A stretch of DNA of 64,000 bases, taken from contig NZ_CP035913.1 in assembly GCF_004209755.1 (NCBI RefSeq), positions 2,728,001 through 2,792,000 of the forward strand, written 5' to 3'. Shown piece by piece: positions 1 to 9,111 of the stretch. Position 1 is the first letter of the stretch; each line of letters begins with the position of its first letter. A program made the position numbers and the translations under genes. This DNA comes from Pseudoduganella lutea (GTDB taxonomy: Bacteria; Pseudomonadota; Gammaproteobacteria; Burkholderiales; Burkholderiaceae_D). The notes under the pieces are model-generated. The model had not been told where the DNA came from. It worked only from the letters and a program-made list of their open reading frames with translations, and made no database searches.

Positions 1-224
1 CCGAGCTGCGCATCGGGCCATACCCGCCTGCCCTGCTGGTGCCCTGCCTTGGTTTCAATGCGGCAGGCTACCGGCTGGGATACGGCGGCGGCTTCTACGA
101 CCGCACGCTGGAGAAGGAGCCGCGGCCGGCAACGGTCGGCATCGCCTACTCGTGTCTCGCCGCCGAATTCGGCAGCGACGGGCATGACATCGCGCTGGAC
201 CGCATCATCACCGAGGCCGGATGA
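1..224 (+). CDS. 5-formyltetrahydrofolate cyclo-ligase, 3' part
   Basis: Only the C-terminal part is present; the frame is open from base 3, so the gene starts outside the window. The enzyme family converts 5-formyl-THF to 5,10-methenyl-THF using ATP in the cytoplasm. The visible diagnostic motif is the glycine-rich GYGGGFYDR stretch near residues 24-32 of the fragment, which forms part of the ATP/folate site, followed by the usual VGIAY segment and a short C-terminus. It converges on metF, another folate enzyme, across a 114-bp gap that contains a repeat element. Identity rests on the motif; the symbol is left blank because the N-terminal half is not visible. Confidence 0.85.
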   Translation, partial: ELRIGPYPPALLVPCLGFNAAGYRLGYGGGFYDRTLEKEPRPATVGIAYSCLAAEFGSDGHDIALDRIITEAG

Positions 225-237
225 TTTGCTGCTTCAA

Positions 238-338
238 AAATGGCGGTCCGCCGAAGCGGGACGTACCGCGTCGACGGACCGCCCATTTTTCGAGAAACAT
301 TTCTTGGAAAATGGGGTACGTCCCCATTTTCCAGGCAA
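238..338. repeat. Dispersed inverted-repeat element, copy 1 (GACGTACC type)
   Basis: The 3' part is a perfect hairpin: an 11-bp stem (306-316 with 322-332) around the loop TACGT. The arm GGGACGTACC (258-267) is repeated inverted as GGTACGTCCC (315-324). Between the arms is a core of the form TTTCGAGAAACATTTCTTGG that recurs, with changes, at copies 2-4. The element fills the gap between two convergent genes and ends against the metF stop codon. It could serve as a bidirectional terminator or mRNA 3'-end stabiliser. That role is inferred. Confidence 0.75.
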
Positions 339-1169
339 TTATTTCACCAGGCGCTGCCACAGGGCCGTCGTCGGGGCGACCTGGTTCATGCTGTAGAAGT
401 GCAGGCCCGGGGCACCGCCGGCCAGCAACCGTTCGCACAGCGCCGTCACCACGTCGAGGCCGAAGGCCTTGATGGAGGCGGTGTCGTCGCCGAAGCTGGC
501 CAGCTTGAGCCGCACCCAGCGGGGGATCTCGGCGCCGCACATGTCGGAAAAGCGCATCAGCTGGGTGTAGTTCGTGATCGGCATGATGCCGGCCACGATG
601 GGCACGTTCACGCCCGCTTTCTGTGCCGCGTCGACGAACTGGAAGTACGCGTCGGCATTGTAGAAATATTGCGTGATCGCCGCGTCGGCGCCGGCATTCA
701 CCTTGCGCACGAACGCGTCCATATCGGATTGCGGCGATTTTGCCTGCGGGTGCACTTCGGGGTAAGCGGCCACTTCGATGTGGAACCAGTCGCCCGTTTC
801 GGCGCGGATGAACTCCACCAGCTCGTTGGCGTAGCGGAATTCACCGGCCGCGCCGTAGCCGCTGGGCAGGTCGCCGCGCAGTGCGACGACGCGCTTGATG
901 CCGTGCGACTTGTATTCGTCCAGGATCGCGCGGATCGATTCGCGCGTGCCGCCCACGCAGGACAGGTGGGGCGCGGCTTCCTCGCCGGCGCCCATGATGT
1001 CGAGCACGGTTTCCAGCGTGCCCCGCTGGGTGGTGCCGCCGGCACCGAACGTGACGGAAAAATACTTGGGATGCAGCTCGGCCAGCTTGGCGCGCGTGGC
1101 GCGCAGCTTTTCCGTGCCTTCCGCCGTCTTGGGCGGGAAGAATTCAATACTGAAATTATGGTCAGCCAT
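339..1169 (-). CDS. metF: Methylenetetrahydrofolate reductase
   Basis: 276 aa, the usual length for bacterial MetF. It reduces 5,10-methylene-THF to 5-methyl-THF with FAD and NAD(P)H, supplying the methyl group for methionine synthesis in the cytoplasm. The N-terminal SIEFFPPK segment (residues 7-14), the FSVTFGAGG segment (about 37-45) and the later VALRGDLP stretch are family hallmarks of the TIM barrel and FAD site. The start codon overlaps the stop of the upstream small membrane-protein gene by 8 nt, so the two are probably translated from one message. It is grouped with ahcY and metK, so this stretch covers much of the methyl cycle. No riboswitch is seen directly before it. Confidence 0.96.
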   Translation of the reverse strand: MADHNFSIEFFPPKTAEGTEKLRATRAKLAELHPKYFSVTFGAGGTTQRGTLETVLDIMGAGEEAAPHLSCVGGTRESIRAILDEYKSHGIKRVVALRGDLPSGYGAAGEFRYANELVEFIRAETGDWFHIEVAAYPEVHPQAKSPQSDMDAFVRKVNAGADAAITQYFYNADAYFQFVDAAQKAGVNVPIVAGIMPITNYTQLMRFSDMCGAEIPRWVRLKLASFGDDTASIKAFGLDVVTALCERLLAGGAPGLHFYSMNQVAPTTALWQRLVK

Positions 1170-1512
1170 CGGCGTCTTTCAACAACAGGGAGGAGAGGGC
1201 CCAGGAGATCACGCTGTACAGCAGTGCGCCACCGACCGCCGCCCAGAAGCTCGTCACGTTGAAGCCGTCCACGAATTGCGCCACCAGCCAGAACGTGAAA
1301 CCGTTGACGATGAAGATGAACAGGCCCAGCGACAGCACGGTCACGGGTAGGGTCAGGAGCAGCAGCAGTGGACGGATCAGCGTGTTCACCAGCCCGAGGA
1401 TGAGCGCCGCGATCAGGGCTGCGCCGACGCTCGTGACGTCGACGGAATGCATCAGGTAGGGCACTGCGAACAGTGCCAGGGCATTGATGAACCAGGTCAG
1501 GACCAGACGCAT
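1162..1512 (-). CDS. Small membrane protein, phage-holin-4-superfamily type
   Basis: 116 aa from the ATG at 1512. Longer upstream starts are unlikely because they would run into the ahcY terminator. The protein is almost entirely hydrophobic, with about four membrane segments beginning at residue 2 (RLVLTWFINALALFAVPYLM), and contains the family-like NTLIRPLL stretch in the middle. This resembles the widespread small inner-membrane proteins placed in the 'phage holin family' by name, which occur in chromosomes and are not evidence of a phage. Function is unknown. It overlaps metF by 8 nt and follows the ahcY terminator, so it likely starts its own transcript with metF. Confidence 0.8.
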   Translation of the reverse strand: MRLVLTWFINALALFAVPYLMHSVDVTSVGAALIAALILGLVNTLIRPLLLLLTLPVTVLSLGLFIFIVNGFTFWLVAQFVDGFNVTSFWAAVGGALLYSVISWALSSLLLKDADG

Positions 1513-1557
1513 GTAGCAAGCCTTTGTTGAAGCTTTTCTATAAACAGGACGCGTGCC

Positions 1558-1585
1558 AAAAAAAGGCCGGCTTCGCGCCGGCCTT
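1558..1585 (-). terminator. Rho-independent terminator of ahcY
   Basis: Read on the minus strand, a 7-bp stem GGCCGGC/GCCGGCC with a five-base loop is followed by seven T residues. It begins 8 bases after the ahcY stop codon, so ahcY transcription probably ends before the small membrane gene and metF. Confidence 0.9.
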
Positions 1586-1593
1586 CGCACTGA

Positions 1594-3009
1594 TTAGTAG
1601 CGGTAGTGTTCCGGCTTGTACGGGCCTTCGACCTTCACATTGATGTAGGCGGCCTGTTCCGGCGTCAGCTCGCTCAGCTGCGCATTCAGCTTCTTCAGTT
1701 GCAGGCGGGCGACCTTCTCATCCAGGTGCTTCGGCAGCGTGTAGACGCCGACCGGGTACTTGTCCTTGTGCTGGAACAGTTCGATCTGGGCGATCGTCTG
1801 GTTCGCGAACGACGAGCTCATCACGTACGACGGGTGGCCCGTGCCGCAACCCAGGTTCACCAGGCGGCCTTCGGCCAGCAGGATGATGCGTTTGCCGTCC
1901 GGGAAGATCACGTGATCGACTTGCGGCTTGATGTTTTCCCACTGGTATTTCTTCAGCGCGGCGACATCGATCTCGTTGTCGAAGTGGCCGATATTGCAGA
2001 CGATGGCCTGGTCCTTCATCTTGAGCATGTGCTGTTCGGTGAGGATGTGGTAGTTGCCGGTGCAGGTGACGAAGATGTCGCCGTGTTCGGCGGCGTAATC
2101 CATCGTCACGACGCGGTAGCCTTCCATGGCGGCCTGCAGTGCGCAGATCGGGTCGATCTCGGTGACCCACACCTGGGCCGACAGCGCGCGCATGGCTTGC
2201 GCCGAGCCCTTGCCCACGTCGCCATAGCCGGCGATGACGGCGATCTTGCCGGCGATCATCACGTCGGTCGCCCGCTTGATGCCGTCGACCAGCGATTCAC
2301 GGCAGCCATACAGGTTGTCGAACTTCGACTTGGTGACGGAATCGTTGACGTTGATTGCCGGGAAGGCCAGCTTGCCGTCCTTGTGCATCTGGTACAGGCG
2401 GTGCACGCCGGTCGTGGTTTCCTCGGTCACGCCCAGGATGTGCGGCAGGCGCTTCGAGTACCACGTGGCATCCTTTGCCAGGCGGGCCTTGATCGCGTTG
2501 AACAGGCAGATTTCCTCTTCCGAACCCGGGTTGTCCAGCACCGATGCATCCTTCTCGGCGCGTGCGCCCAGGTGCAGCAGCAGCGTGGCGTCGCCACCAT
2601 CGTCCAGGATCATGTTCGAATACACGCCTTCGCCCGGCCACTCGAAGATGCGGTGGGTGTAGTCCCAGTATTCATCCAGCGTTTCGCCCTTGATGGCGAA
2701 CACCGGCGTGCCGGCGGCGGCGATCGCGGCGGCGGCGTGGTCTTGCGTCGAGTAGATGTTGCACGATGCCCAGCGCACCTGCGCGCCCAGCGCTTCGAGC
2801 GTGCGGATCAGCACGGCGGTCTGGATCGTCATGTGCAGCGAACCGGTGATGCGGGCGCCCTTCAGGGGCTGTGCGGCGGCGAATTCTTCCTGGATCGCCA
2901 TCAGGCCAGGCATTTCCGTTTCAGCGATCTTGATTTCTTTTTCGCCCCATGCGGCCAGGCCGATGTCGGCAATGATGTAATCCTGAGAATCTTTGAGTAC
3001 GGCGTTCAT
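1594..3009 (-). CDS. ahcY: Adenosylhomocysteinase (SAH hydrolase)
   Basis: 471 aa. It splits S-adenosylhomocysteine into adenosine and homocysteine using bound NAD, relieving product inhibition of methyltransferases. The Rossmann NAD motif GYGDVGKG lies at about residue 260, and the C-terminus ends in the conserved KPEHYRY. The start at 3009 ([11 protein letters not shown]) was chosen because AAAGGAGG lies just upstream; the open frame continues upstream only into the riboswitch and promoter. It is preceded by an SAH riboswitch and followed by a strong terminator, so it is probably a single-gene transcript switched on when SAH accumulates. Confidence 0.98.
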   Translation of the reverse strand: MNAVLKDSQDYIIADIGLAAWGEKEIKIAETEMPGLMAIQEEFAAAQPLKGARITGSLHMTIQTAVLIRTLEALGAQVRWASCNIYSTQDHAAAAIAAAGTPVFAIKGETLDEYWDYTHRIFEWPGEGVYSNMILDDGGDATLLLHLGARAEKDASVLDNPGSEEEICLFNAIKARLAKDATWYSKRLPHILGVTEETTTGVHRLYQMHKDGKLAFPAINVNDSVTKSKFDNLYGCRESLVDGIKRATDVMIAGKIAVIAGYGDVGKGSAQAMRALSAQVWVTEIDPICALQAAMEGYRVVTMDYAAEHGDIFVTCTGNYHILTEQHMLKMKDQAIVCNIGHFDNEIDVAALKKYQWENIKPQVDHVIFPDGKRIILLAEGRLVNLGCGTGHPSYVMSSSFANQTIAQIELFQHKDKYPVGVYTLPKHLDEKVARLQLKKLNAQLSELTPEQAAYINVKVEGPYKPEHYRY

Positions 3010-3040
3010 CACGCCTCCTTTCAATGTTGAAAAAAGTTGA

Positions 3041-3107
3041 CGTGAGCGCGGTTGCAGAAGTGTCCGAGCCTGGCGGATTCGATTGATCCGTCGCAACGCT
3101 CCTCGGA
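3041..3107 (-). promoter_or_regulatory. S-adenosylhomocysteine (SAH) riboswitch
   Basis: The minus-strand leader begins CCGAGGAGCGTTGCGACGG, has GCCAGGCTCGG in the middle and ends GCAACCGCGCTCACG. All expected pairings of the SAH riboswitch class can be drawn: the closing helix GAGCG/CGCTC with GTTGC/GCAAC, an internal hairpin (GGAT/ATCC), and the pseudoknot CCGAG/CTCGG. It ends about 30 nt before the ahcY start. The known class is an ON switch, exposing the ribosome-binding site or preventing termination when SAH binds. Here no terminator stem is obvious after the aptamer, so control of translation is the more likely mechanism. Confidence 0.93.
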
Positions 3108-3115
3108 GAACAGGC

Positions 3116-3123
3116 ATTCTATA
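3116..3123 (-). promoter_or_regulatory. Probable -10 element for ahcY
   Basis: On the minus strand TATAGAAT lies about 10 bases before the first riboswitch nucleotides, where a start at the beginning of the aptamer would need it. No good -35 hexamer is seen at the right distance; that stretch is taken up by the metK-side terminator. Confidence 0.5.
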
Positions 3124-3125
3124 AC

Positions 3126-3152
3126 AAAAAACCGGATACACGATCCGGTTTT
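3126..3152 (-). terminator. Hairpin terminator between metK and ahcY
   Basis: A 10-bp stem (AAAACCGGAT with ATCCGGTTTT) encloses a 5-base loop. On the minus strand it is followed by a T run. It lies about 90 bases beyond the metK stop, after repeat copy 2, and directly before the ahcY promoter region. Confidence 0.8.
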
Positions 3153-3160
3153 GTTGCTCT

Positions 3161-3238
3161 AAAAATGGGGACGTACTCCATTTTTCAGGAAACATTGCTC
3201 AGAAAATAGGGTAAGTAGCCATTTTCCTCGCAACTTTT
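3161..3238. repeat. Dispersed inverted-repeat element, copy 2 (GACGTAC type)
   Basis: The left arm is an 8-bp hairpin AAAAATGG/CCATTTTT around GGACGTACT. It is followed by a core TTTCAGGAAACATTGCTCAGAAAA like those of copies 1, 3 and 4, then a decayed right arm (AGGGTAAGTAGCC in place of GGGTACGTCCC). It lies 3 bases beyond the metK stop codon. Confidence 0.7.
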
Positions 3239-3240
3239 CC

Positions 3241-4410
<1,170 letters not shown>

Positions 4411-4451
4411 CGCAAGCTCCTGTAAATTGTTGAGACGATGGTAATGAGACT

Positions 4452-4478
4452 GTCGCAACAACCCATACGGCTTGCGAC
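4452..4478 (-). promoter_or_regulatory. Hairpin in metK leader
   Basis: A perfect 7-bp inverted repeat GTCGCAA/TTGCGAC lies 42-68 bases before the metK start, in the divergent region between metK and the acyltransferase gene. It does not match a SAM riboswitch consensus that I know. It could be an mRNA leader structure or a protein-binding palindrome. Function is not known. Confidence 0.4.
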
Positions 4479-4599
4479 GCTTTAGCGATATTTGTATCCC
4501 GCCTCGCAAGTTGTCTGTTAACTCGGCGGTTACTGCTGACGTGGTATTTTACGCTTCTTCAAAAATTTTTGCGCAGGCACACTTCTTTTTTTCGAGTTC

Positions 4600-5454
4600 A
4601 TGCTGTTACGAATTTTCCGTTTCTTTTCAATATTCTCCTTGCCCGCCCTGCATGCGCTGGGCAGCGTACTGGGCTGGCTGGTCTACCTGTTGACGCCGTC
4701 CTATCGCCGCCGCATGCGCGACAACATGGCCCGCGCCGGCTATGCGGGACACCTGCGCCAGGCCATTGCGGAAGCTGGCAAGGCGGTGGCCGAGCTGCCC
4801 TTCGTGTGGCTGGCTTCCGAGGAACGCATCGCCCGCCGCGTGTTCCTGAAGAACTACGAACTGGTCGAGGAACACCTGCGCGCCGGGCGGGGCATCGTGT
4901 TTCTCACGCCACACCTGGGCTGCTTTGAAATCACGGCGCAGCGCGTCTCGCACGATACCGAGCTGATGGTCATGTACCGGCCGCCGAAGCAGGCGGCCAT
5001 GAAGCCGCTGGTGGAAGTGGCGCGGGCGCGCGGCCAGATGGTGCTGGCGCCGGCCAACCTGTCCGGCGTGCGGATGCTGGCCAAGTTCCTGAAGTCCGGC
5101 AAGCCGATCGGCATCCTGCCGGACCAGGTGCCACAGGAAGGCGAAGGCGTGTGGGCCGATTTCTTCGGCCGGCCCGCCTACACGATGACCTTGCCGGCCA
5201 AGATGGCGAAACTGGGCGGCGATGCGCCGGTGCTGCTGACGTATGCCGAACGCCTGCCGCGCGGGCGGGGCTTCCTGATCCACTTCGTGCCGTTCCCCGG
5301 CTCGCTGGAAGGCGACAATGCGCAGCAGGCACGCGCCATCAATGCGGCGATGGAACAGTTGATCGCCGGCTGCCCGTCCCAGTATTACTGGAGCTACAAC
5401 CGCTACAAGGTACCGCCCGGCACCGTGGCCCCCACCGTGGTGGAGGCGGCATGA
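4600..5454 (+). CDS. Lysophospholipid/lipid A acyltransferase (LpxL/HtrB family), first copy
   Basis: 284 aa. Family members transfer fatty acyl chains to lipid A precursors at the inner face of the inner membrane. A hydrophobic N-terminal anchor (about residues 1-31) precedes the catalytic HX4(D/E) motif, here H105-LGCF-E110. Later come MYRPPKQ and the region around GILPDQVPQEGEG, typical of the family substrate site. The stop overlaps the next gene's start as ATGA, so the two acyltransferases are translationally coupled, and the second is likewise coupled to dapF. Which copy adds which chain cannot be read from sequence. Confidence 0.9.
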   Translation: MLLRIFRFFSIFSLPALHALGSVLGWLVYLLTPSYRRRMRDNMARAGYAGHLRQAIAEAGKAVAELPFVWLASEERIARRVFLKNYELVEEHLRAGRGIVFLTPHLGCFEITAQRVSHDTELMVMYRPPKQAAMKPLVEVARARGQMVLAPANLSGVRMLAKFLKSGKPIGILPDQVPQEGEGVWADFFGRPAYTMTLPAKMAKLGGDAPVLLTYAERLPRGRGFLIHFVPFPGSLEGDNAQQARAINAAMEQLIAGCPSQYYWSYNRYKVPPGTVAPTVVEAA

Positions 5455-6347
5455 AGCTGCTGCTTGGTTTCATGTGGCTGCTGCACTGGCTGCCACTGCC
5501 GGTGCTGGGCCGTTTCGGCACGGCGGTGGGCAGCCTGCTGTTCGTGATCATGGGCCCGCGCCGCGAAATCGCACTGGTCAACCTGCGCCTGGCGATGCCG
5601 GAATTGACGGAAGACCAGCGCCGCGACCTGGCGCGCCGGCACTTCCAGGCCTATTCGCGCAGCGTGTTCGAACGGGCCATCCTGTGGTGGGCATCGGAAG
5701 CGCGCCTGAAACGGCTGATCCGGATCGAGACGAGCGCGGGCATGCCACCCGGCCAGATCCCGGTGGCCGCGATGACGGAAAAACCGACAATCCTGCTGTG
5801 CCCGCACTTCGTGTGCCTGGACGTCGGCGGCGCCGCGATCGCGATGGAAGCCTCCGCCTCGTCGATGTACGTCACGCAGAAGAACGCCACGTTCGATGCG
5901 GTGCTGCGCGCCGGGCGAGCAAGGTTCAAGCCCGTCAAGCTGTTCACGCGGCAAGACGGGATCAAGCCGATCCTGCGCGCACTGCGCGACCGCCTGCCCT
6001 ACTTCATGCTGCCGGACATGGATTTCGGCGAGAAGGATGCGGAGTTCGTGCCCTTCTTCGGCGTGCCGGCCGCCACGCTGACGGCCACGGCGCGCATCGC
6101 CGCCACCACGGGCGCGCAGGTCATGCCGGTGATTGCGACTTTTTTGCCAAATTATCAAGGTTGGCGCGTCAAGTTCTACCCGGTGTGGGACAATTATCCT
6201 GGTACCGACATGGTTGCCGCCACGCGCCGCATGAACGAGTTCATCGAGGAACGCGTGCGCGAGGCGCCAGCGGAATATTTCTGGACCCACAAGCGCTATA
6301 AAACCCGCCCCAACGGCGAACCGTCCTTCTATTCAAACAAGCGATGA
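5451..6347 (+). CDS. Lipid A biosynthesis lauroyl-type acyltransferase, second copy
   Basis: 298 aa, starting at the ATG inside the ATGA overlap with the preceding acyltransferase. It has a membrane-anchor N-terminus (about 1-34), the [18 protein letters not shown] segment typical of LpxL proteins, and the catalytic motif H119-FVCL-D124. The region [21 protein letters not shown] and the C-terminal [11 protein letters not shown] stretch are also conserved in the family. It looks closer to canonical LpxL than the first copy. The stop overlaps the dapF start by 4 nt. Confidence 0.92.
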   Translation: MKLLLGFMWLLHWLPLPVLGRFGTAVGSLLFVIMGPRREIALVNLRLAMPELTEDQRRDLARRHFQAYSRSVFERAILWWASEARLKRLIRIETSAGMPPGQIPVAAMTEKPTILLCPHFVCLDVGGAAIAMEASASSMYVTQKNATFDAVLRAGRARFKPVKLFTRQDGIKPILRALRDRLPYFMLPDMDFGEKDAEFVPFFGVPAATLTATARIAATTGAQVMPVIATFLPNYQGWRVKFYPVWDNYPGTDMVAATRRMNEFIEERVREAPAEYFWTHKRYKTRPNGEPSFYSNKR

Positions 6348-7207
6348 AACTCAAATTCACCAAGATGCATGGCGCCGGCAACGACTTCGTCGTGATCGAT
6401 GCCATCAACCAGCAGATCGACTTCACTCCCGCGCAGTGGAAGGCGCTGGCAGACCGCCGCTTCGGCGTTGGCGCGGACCAGTTGCTGGTGGTCGAGAAAT
6501 CGACCAACCCCAGCTGCGACTTCCGCTACCGCATCTTCAACAACGACGGTGGCGAAGTGGAACAGTGCGGCAATGGCGCACGTGCCTTCGCGAAATTCGT
6601 GGCCGAAAAAGGCTTGACCGAGCGCCGCAGCATCGCCGTGGAAACGATGTCCGGCATTATCGCGCCGCGCCTGGAAGAGGATGGCAGCGTGACGGTGGAC
6701 ATGGGTGCCCCCGTGTTCGATCCAGCCCTCGTGCCATTCGACACGGAAGGTTTGCAGGGCCAGCCGGAAGGCAGCGACACGCTGTGGCCGCTGGTGCTGG
6801 AACTGGCGGGTGAAAAGGAAACCGTGCCCGTCTCCGTGCTGTCGATGGGCAACCCGCATGCGGTGCAGGTCGTGCCGGACGTGGACACGGCGCCCGTTGA
6901 ACTGACCGGCCCGCTGATCGAGCATCATGCCCACTTCCCCAACCGCGTCAACGCCGGCTTCATGCAGCCCGTGAGCCGCAACCATATCCGCTTGCGCGTG
7001 TTCGAACGGGGCGCCGGTGAAACGCTGGCCTGCGGTACCGGTGCCTGCGCGGCCGTCGTGGCCGGCATCCGCCGCGGCTTGCTCGACTCGCCCGTGCGCG
7101 TGGATGCGCGGGGCGGCGAACTGTCGATTGCCTGGGCTGGCGAAGGCGAACCCGTTTACCTGACCGGCCCCGCCGTGACCGTGTTCGAAGGCGAAATCAC
7201 GGTCTGA
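6344..7207 (+). CDS. dapF: Diaminopimelate epimerase
   Basis: 287 aa. It interconverts LL- and meso-diaminopimelate for lysine and peptidoglycan synthesis, without a cofactor. The two catalytic cysteines are visible in duplicated motifs: C75 in QCGNGARAF and C230 in ACGTGACAA. The N-terminal [11 protein letters not shown] is the family signature. Translation is probably coupled to the upstream acyltransferase (ATGA). In many relatives dapF is directly followed by DUF484 and xerC; here a Sel1-repeat gene and a porin lie between. Confidence 0.98.
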   Translation: MKLKFTKMHGAGNDFVVIDAINQQIDFTPAQWKALADRRFGVGADQLLVVEKSTNPSCDFRYRIFNNDGGEVEQCGNGARAFAKFVAEKGLTERRSIAVETMSGIIAPRLEEDGSVTVDMGAPVFDPALVPFDTEGLQGQPEGSDTLWPLVLELAGEKETVPVSVLSMGNPHAVQVVPDVDTAPVELTGPLIEHHAHFPNRVNAGFMQPVSRNHIRLRVFERGAGETLACGTGACAAVVAGIRRGLLDSPVRVDARGGELSIAWAGEGEPVYLTGPAVTVFEGEITV

Positions 7208-7217
7208 ACACACCAGG

Positions 7218-8681
7218 TCAGGCGGCCAGCCGTGCGCGGCCGCCCGCGACACCAGCCTCGACCGACTGCAACCACGTCTTGAAGCGGTACAGCCGCTGCC
7301 GGTAATTGCCTTCCAGGTGACCGTCGACGTGCTCGAATTGCCGCGCGATACGGTCCAGCGCCTGGCGCTGACGGGCATTTTCCACCAGCACCAGCCGGCG
7401 CCGGCCGCGGCCATAACTGGCACGGATGTCCACGACGAGGCAATGCCCCTCATCGGCCGCCTTCACGTCCAGCAACAGCGCCTCCGCGCGCGTCAGCCCG
7501 AACAGCGCGGCCAGTTCGATCCGGGCCGCCAGCAATGGCTGGTTGCTCGCCAGTTCCCGGGTCAGCAATGGCAACAGCGACACTGCCCAGCCGGTGCCAT
7601 CCGGTGCCGGCGCAATGCGCGCCAGCACCTCGGCAGCCTGGTCGCAGTGCTGCGCCGCCGCTTTCTGCAGCCAGTAAGCGGCCTTGACATCATTGCTGTC
7701 GCAGCTGCGGCGCATGCGCCATGCCTGCAAGCCGCATTCGAGTTGCGCGCCGCCATGGCCCAGCGCCGCCGCCCGCTCCAGGCAGGCTTGCGCCTCGCCC
7801 ACGCAGCGTTGCGAGAATTCCGGTTTCACATAGATGCGCGACAGCGCGAACCAGGCATCGGCCAGGCCCTGTTCGCCCGCCAGCGTGAGCCAGCGCACGG
7901 CCCGCTTGAAGCTGGCCGGACAGCCGTGCGGCAGCCGCACCCCTTCCGCATCGATACGCGCCAGAGACAGGCCCAGCGCCAGTTGTGCACGGCGGTCGCC
8001 CGCCGTGGCGGCCAGTTCGCGCATCCGCTGTACTTCGTCGCCATCGGCGCCGGGCGTGCCGGCCAGCGCCTCGGCGCAGCGTGCCAGCAGGGCTGCGTCC
8101 GCGGCAGAGCCCGCCCATGCGGCGCAATCGGCCGGTGCCCGTGCAAGCAGCGCGCGCGCCAGGGGCAGTGCTTCGGCAAGGGGGACGGCTGCCTCGTGCA
8201 GCGTGGGTTCGACACTGCCGCGCCCTGGCTGCGCGACGGCTGCTTGCGCCGGCTCCGGCGCGGCAAGGCGCAGGCGAGCCAGCAGCACGCCTGCCTCGCC
8301 GGAACCGGCCCGTGCCGCCGCCTCGAGCGCACGCCGGGCGCGCTGGCACAAGCCCGGCTGGGTAATAACCGGTTCCTGCAGCAACAGCTGGGCAAGCGTG
8401 AGCGTGGCCTGCACGATGCCCGCATCGCTGGCGCGCGCATACCAGTCCAGTAATGAGGCCCGATGGTGGCTTGCATATTGCCATGCGATGTGGCGGCCGA
8501 TCAGCAACCAAGCCTCGTCGATGCCGGCCGCGGCGGCCCGCGCCAGCCAGTGCAGTGCGGTCGGCGGGCTGCATGGCAGGCCGGCGCCGCCGGCGAGATA
8601 CAGTTTGCCCAGTTTCAGCTGGCAAGCGGCGTCACCCGCTCGCGCACCCCTGATCACTGCCAGCTCTTCACGATTGGCCAT
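7218..8681 (-). CDS. Sel1/TPR-type repeat protein, function unknown
   Basis: 487 aa, no signal peptide, so probably cytoplasmic. The N-terminal half shows successive helical repeats of Sel1 type, such as GARAGDAACQLKLGKLYLAGG, ALHWLARAAAAGIDEAWLLIG and YARASDAGIVQATLTLAQLLL. Another group in the middle and C-terminal half includes ALGLSLARI, RWLTLAGEQGLADAWFALSRIY and YWLQKAAAQHCDQAAEVLARIA. Such repeats usually mediate protein contacts. GGAG lies just before the ATG. It converges on dapF with only 10 bases between stops. The C-terminal 100 residues are not repeats; they are arginine-rich and not recognised. Confidence 0.75.
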   Translation of the reverse strand: MANREELAVIRGARAGDAACQLKLGKLYLAGGAGLPCSPPTALHWLARAAAAGIDEAWLLIGRHIAWQYASHHRASLLDWYARASDAGIVQATLTLAQLLLQEPVITQPGLCQRARRALEAAARAGSGEAGVLLARLRLAAPEPAQAAVAQPGRGSVEPTLHEAAVPLAEALPLARALLARAPADCAAWAGSAADAALLARCAEALAGTPGADGDEVQRMRELAATAGDRRAQLALGLSLARIDAEGVRLPHGCPASFKRAVRWLTLAGEQGLADAWFALSRIYVKPEFSQRCVGEAQACLERAAALGHGGAQLECGLQAWRMRRSCDSNDVKAAYWLQKAAAQHCDQAAEVLARIAPAPDGTGWAVSLLPLLTRELASNQPLLAARIELAALFGLTRAEALLLDVKAADEGHCLVVDIRASYGRGRRRLVLVENARQRQALDRIARQFEHVDGHLEGNYRQRLYRFKTWLQSVEAGVAGGRARLAA

Positions 8682-9111
8682 GCGGTCTCCAGAAAGCTGC
8701 GCTATCCGCGAAAACAGGCCAGGCCGGTTTTCGTCTTCGTGCGCATTTTTTCGTTATGAAGTAACGGCGCAACTGAACAGTTTAGACACTGGACTGTTGC
8801 GCTTGCCCGACAAGGATGACTCCGCTTGATCTTGCGCAAACGTGGTCAACCAGCGCTGCGGCTACGCTAATGTGGATACCTTACCAATGAAAGGATTCCA
8901 TGACGTGGATAAACAAATGGCACCGTAAAACTACCGTTTTATAAATACAACAAGAATCCCGTGTTTTTCCGCTTTCAACCAAGTCTCGTGCCGCCAATCG
9001 ACCAATCTGGCGATCTCGACGGCAACACGATCTAAGGTGCACCTGTCCAGTTTCACAAGCATTCACCGCTGGCTTCTTGAACCCATCAATTCAGAACAGA
9101 GGGAACGACAA
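8682..9111. other. Divergent intergenic region between Sel1-repeat gene and porin
   Basis: About 430 bases without a convincing gene. It is noticeably more AT-rich than its surroundings towards the porin. A possible plus-strand promoter is ATGGCA (8917-8922), 17 bases, TATAAA (8940-8945), which would leave a leader of about 160 nt before the porin start. A GAGGGA ribosome-binding site lies about 8 bases before the porin ATG. A long leader would suit small-RNA control, as is common for porins, but no specific site is identified. Confidence 0.4.

Noticed and set aside
1162..1512. Holin-like gene and XerC as signs of a prophage
   Set aside because: The holin name is only a family label for chromosomal membrane proteins, and xerC sits in its housekeeping context; no phage structural genes are present.
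1606..3030. Long plus-strand open frame (474 codons) opposite ahcY
   Set aside because: It is the antisense shadow of ahcY in GC-rich DNA; the minus strand has full family motifs, a riboswitch and a terminator.
4411..4600. SAM riboswitch before metK
   Set aside because: Only a 7-bp hairpin is seen; conserved blocks of the SAM riboswitch classes I know were not found.
8760..8810. Imperfect inverted repeat (CGCAACTG...ACTGTTGCG) before the porin
   Set aside because: Arms are broken and there is no T run or known motif; likely chance.
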